Assembly: GCA_019233975.1 (NCBI GenBank)
Contig: JAFALY010000031.1
Location: forward strand, 20,848 to 84,847
Length of the DNA stretch: 64,000 nucleotides
Origin: Alphaproteobacteria bacterium
GTDB lineage: Bacteria; Pseudomonadota; Alphaproteobacteria; UBA9219
Reading direction: 5' to 3'
The position numbers were made by a program, and so were the translations under genes. Below are positions 63,550 through 64,000 of this stretch, one piece after another (position 1 is the first letter of the stretch; each line of letters begins with the position of its first letter). Below the pieces are notes generated by a model, which ran no database searches, was not told the DNA's origin, and was given only the letters and a program-made list of their open reading frames with translations.

Positions 63550-63883
63550 AATGGCCCCAAACTTTAATTGCTGGATAAGCAGGACGACGGGATTTAAGCG
63601 TACTCCCCCAGTTGCCCAACTGCTATGCTAAAACACTAGTGCGAATCCTGCATTTAACAAACTGGAACTAGGGGCCATTTTGGGGATAGGATTTTAAAAA
63701 TATGAAGCTTATAATTGCACCCAGAATGTCTTAGTATTCAGATGCTTAACCCGTAGGGGCCTGAACCCGAATTGATGCATGATGGCCATCACCTGCATCA
63801 CCCTATTCCGCTTTTTCCCTTTAAAATCAGTGTTTGTTACCACGCATCAACGATAGTAACGCAGATCACCCAAAAGGCCCCTA
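63550..63883. other. Intergenic region with one palindrome
   Basis: 334 bases without a convincing gene, AT-rich, expected to hold the promoter of the membrane/HEPN operon (near 63560-63720) and the 3' end of the gene entering from the right. An interrupted palindrome lies at 63774-63799: GATGCA and TGCATC flank the perfect palindrome GATGGCCATC. No T tract makes it a clear terminator. Confidence 0.45.
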
Positions 63884-64000
63884 TTACTCACCGACACATT
63901 CGTAGGTGCCACTATTGTCGGGTAAGGTGACCCCTAACTCACGCCAGACTGCCCAGTCAGCATTGCAGTATTTGTTTTTGCTGCGCGCCCGCGCGACTTC
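63884..64000 (-). CDS. 3' end of a gene cut by the window edge
   Basis: The minus-strand frame is open from base 64000 to a TAA at 63884-63886 and encodes 38 residues including N-K-Y-C-N-A-D-W-A-V-W-R-E-L-G-V-T-L-P. The sequence looks like real protein (two Trp, two Cys, mixed helix), but it is too short to name. It is on the same strand as the membrane/HEPN module and could be an upstream member of the same operon, although 334 bases separate them. Confidence 0.5.
   Translation of the reverse strand, partial: EVARARSKNKYCNADWAVWRELGVTLPDNSGTYECVGE

Larger units (their letters stand above)
48945..64000. mobile_element. Integrated element at tRNA-Glu (right end beyond the window)
   Basis: The segment begins at the tRNA-Glu 3' half and carries a tyrosine integrase, AlpA-type regulator, DUF736 protein, replication-initiator-like protein, a restriction operon and a second unknown membrane/HEPN operon. 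Base composition shifts: 50.3-51.6 and 59-63.6 kb are clearly more AT-rich than the chromosome to the left, while the restriction genes are not, suggesting a mosaic. No second copy of the tRNA 3' end was found by eye up to base 64000, so the right boundary is not defined. No conjugation or capsid genes are visible in this part. Confidence 0.8.

Noticed and set aside
63750..63759. CCCGTAGGGG, identical to ten bases of the tRNA-Glu 3' end (48950-48959 region), as a possible right attachment site
   Set aside because: The match does not extend on either side (the tRNA continues ACGCCA, here CCTGAA). Ten GC-rich bases can match by chance, and att repeats of this integrase family are usually longer and reach the tRNA 3' end.

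Overview
This 64 kb window is a piece of an alphaproteobacterial chromosome with a foreign element at its right end. The assignment rests on a gene order typical of that class (dgt-argS-SPOR protein-nagZ-scpA-scpB-tatABC-serS-nlpD on one strand, with erpA divergent from dgt), a class I PHA synthase, ETF-ubiquinone oxidoreductase, a class II fructose-bisphosphatase next to homoserine dehydrogenase, and an L13-S9 operon. Genus cannot be fixed by eye.

Layout, left to right. 0-5.6 kb: the tail of a cut gene, yggT, an unknown gene, htpG with a heat-shock-type promoter, tRNA-Arg(CCT), a secreted cysteine-rich repeat protein and a secreted PEBP protein. 5.7-13.3 kb: an overlapping three-gene RND efflux operon with two different pumps (MdtABC type). 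13.3-19.4 kb: acetyltransferase, ETF-QO, two unknown small genes, gamma-carbonic anhydrase, S9/L13 with a clear terminator, and a glycosyltransferase. 19.5-27.1 kb: parE, ilvE, recJ, glpX, hom and a lipoprotein. 27.1-34 kb: phaC, then an overlapping surface-polysaccharide block (rfbD, rfbA, a polyprenyl-phosphate sugar-1-phosphate transferase and a WbpM-like dehydratase). 34-48.6 kb: the cell-envelope, segregation and translation block, interrupted by miaA and by a tiny membrane-protein gene on the other strand, then erpA, an HDAC-like deacetylase carrying a run of ten G, epmA and an unknown gene.

From tRNA-Glu(TTC) at 48.9 kb the character changes. A P4-type tyrosine integrase follows the tRNA, then an unknown gene, an AlpA-type regulator, a DUF736 protein and a Rep_trans-like replication initiator, all rightward and with unusual repeats or hairpins between them. 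This looks like an integrated mobile element whose far end lies beyond the window. Its cargo is leftward: (i) a compact restriction operon, made of a nuclease-methyltransferase fusion, a specificity subunit, a HEPN-motif protein and an Mrr-like nuclease with an EVE/PUA-like N-terminus; no HsdR translocase is present; (ii) a densely folded palindromic segment of about 145 bp; (iii) a secreted protein; (iv) a tightly coupled three-gene unit: a small membrane protein, a 903-residue membrane protein with a large soluble domain, and a HEPN-motif protein (R114-N-E-F-V-A-H120). Unit (iv) is the best candidate for an undescribed system. By architecture (membrane sensor plus predicted RNase) it could be an abortive-infection defence, but that is inference.

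Starts were moved inward from the longest reading frame wherever a better Shine-Dalgarno site, a signal peptide or overlap with a neighbour argued for it; these cases are stated. No CRISPR array, rRNA or complete insertion sequence was seen.
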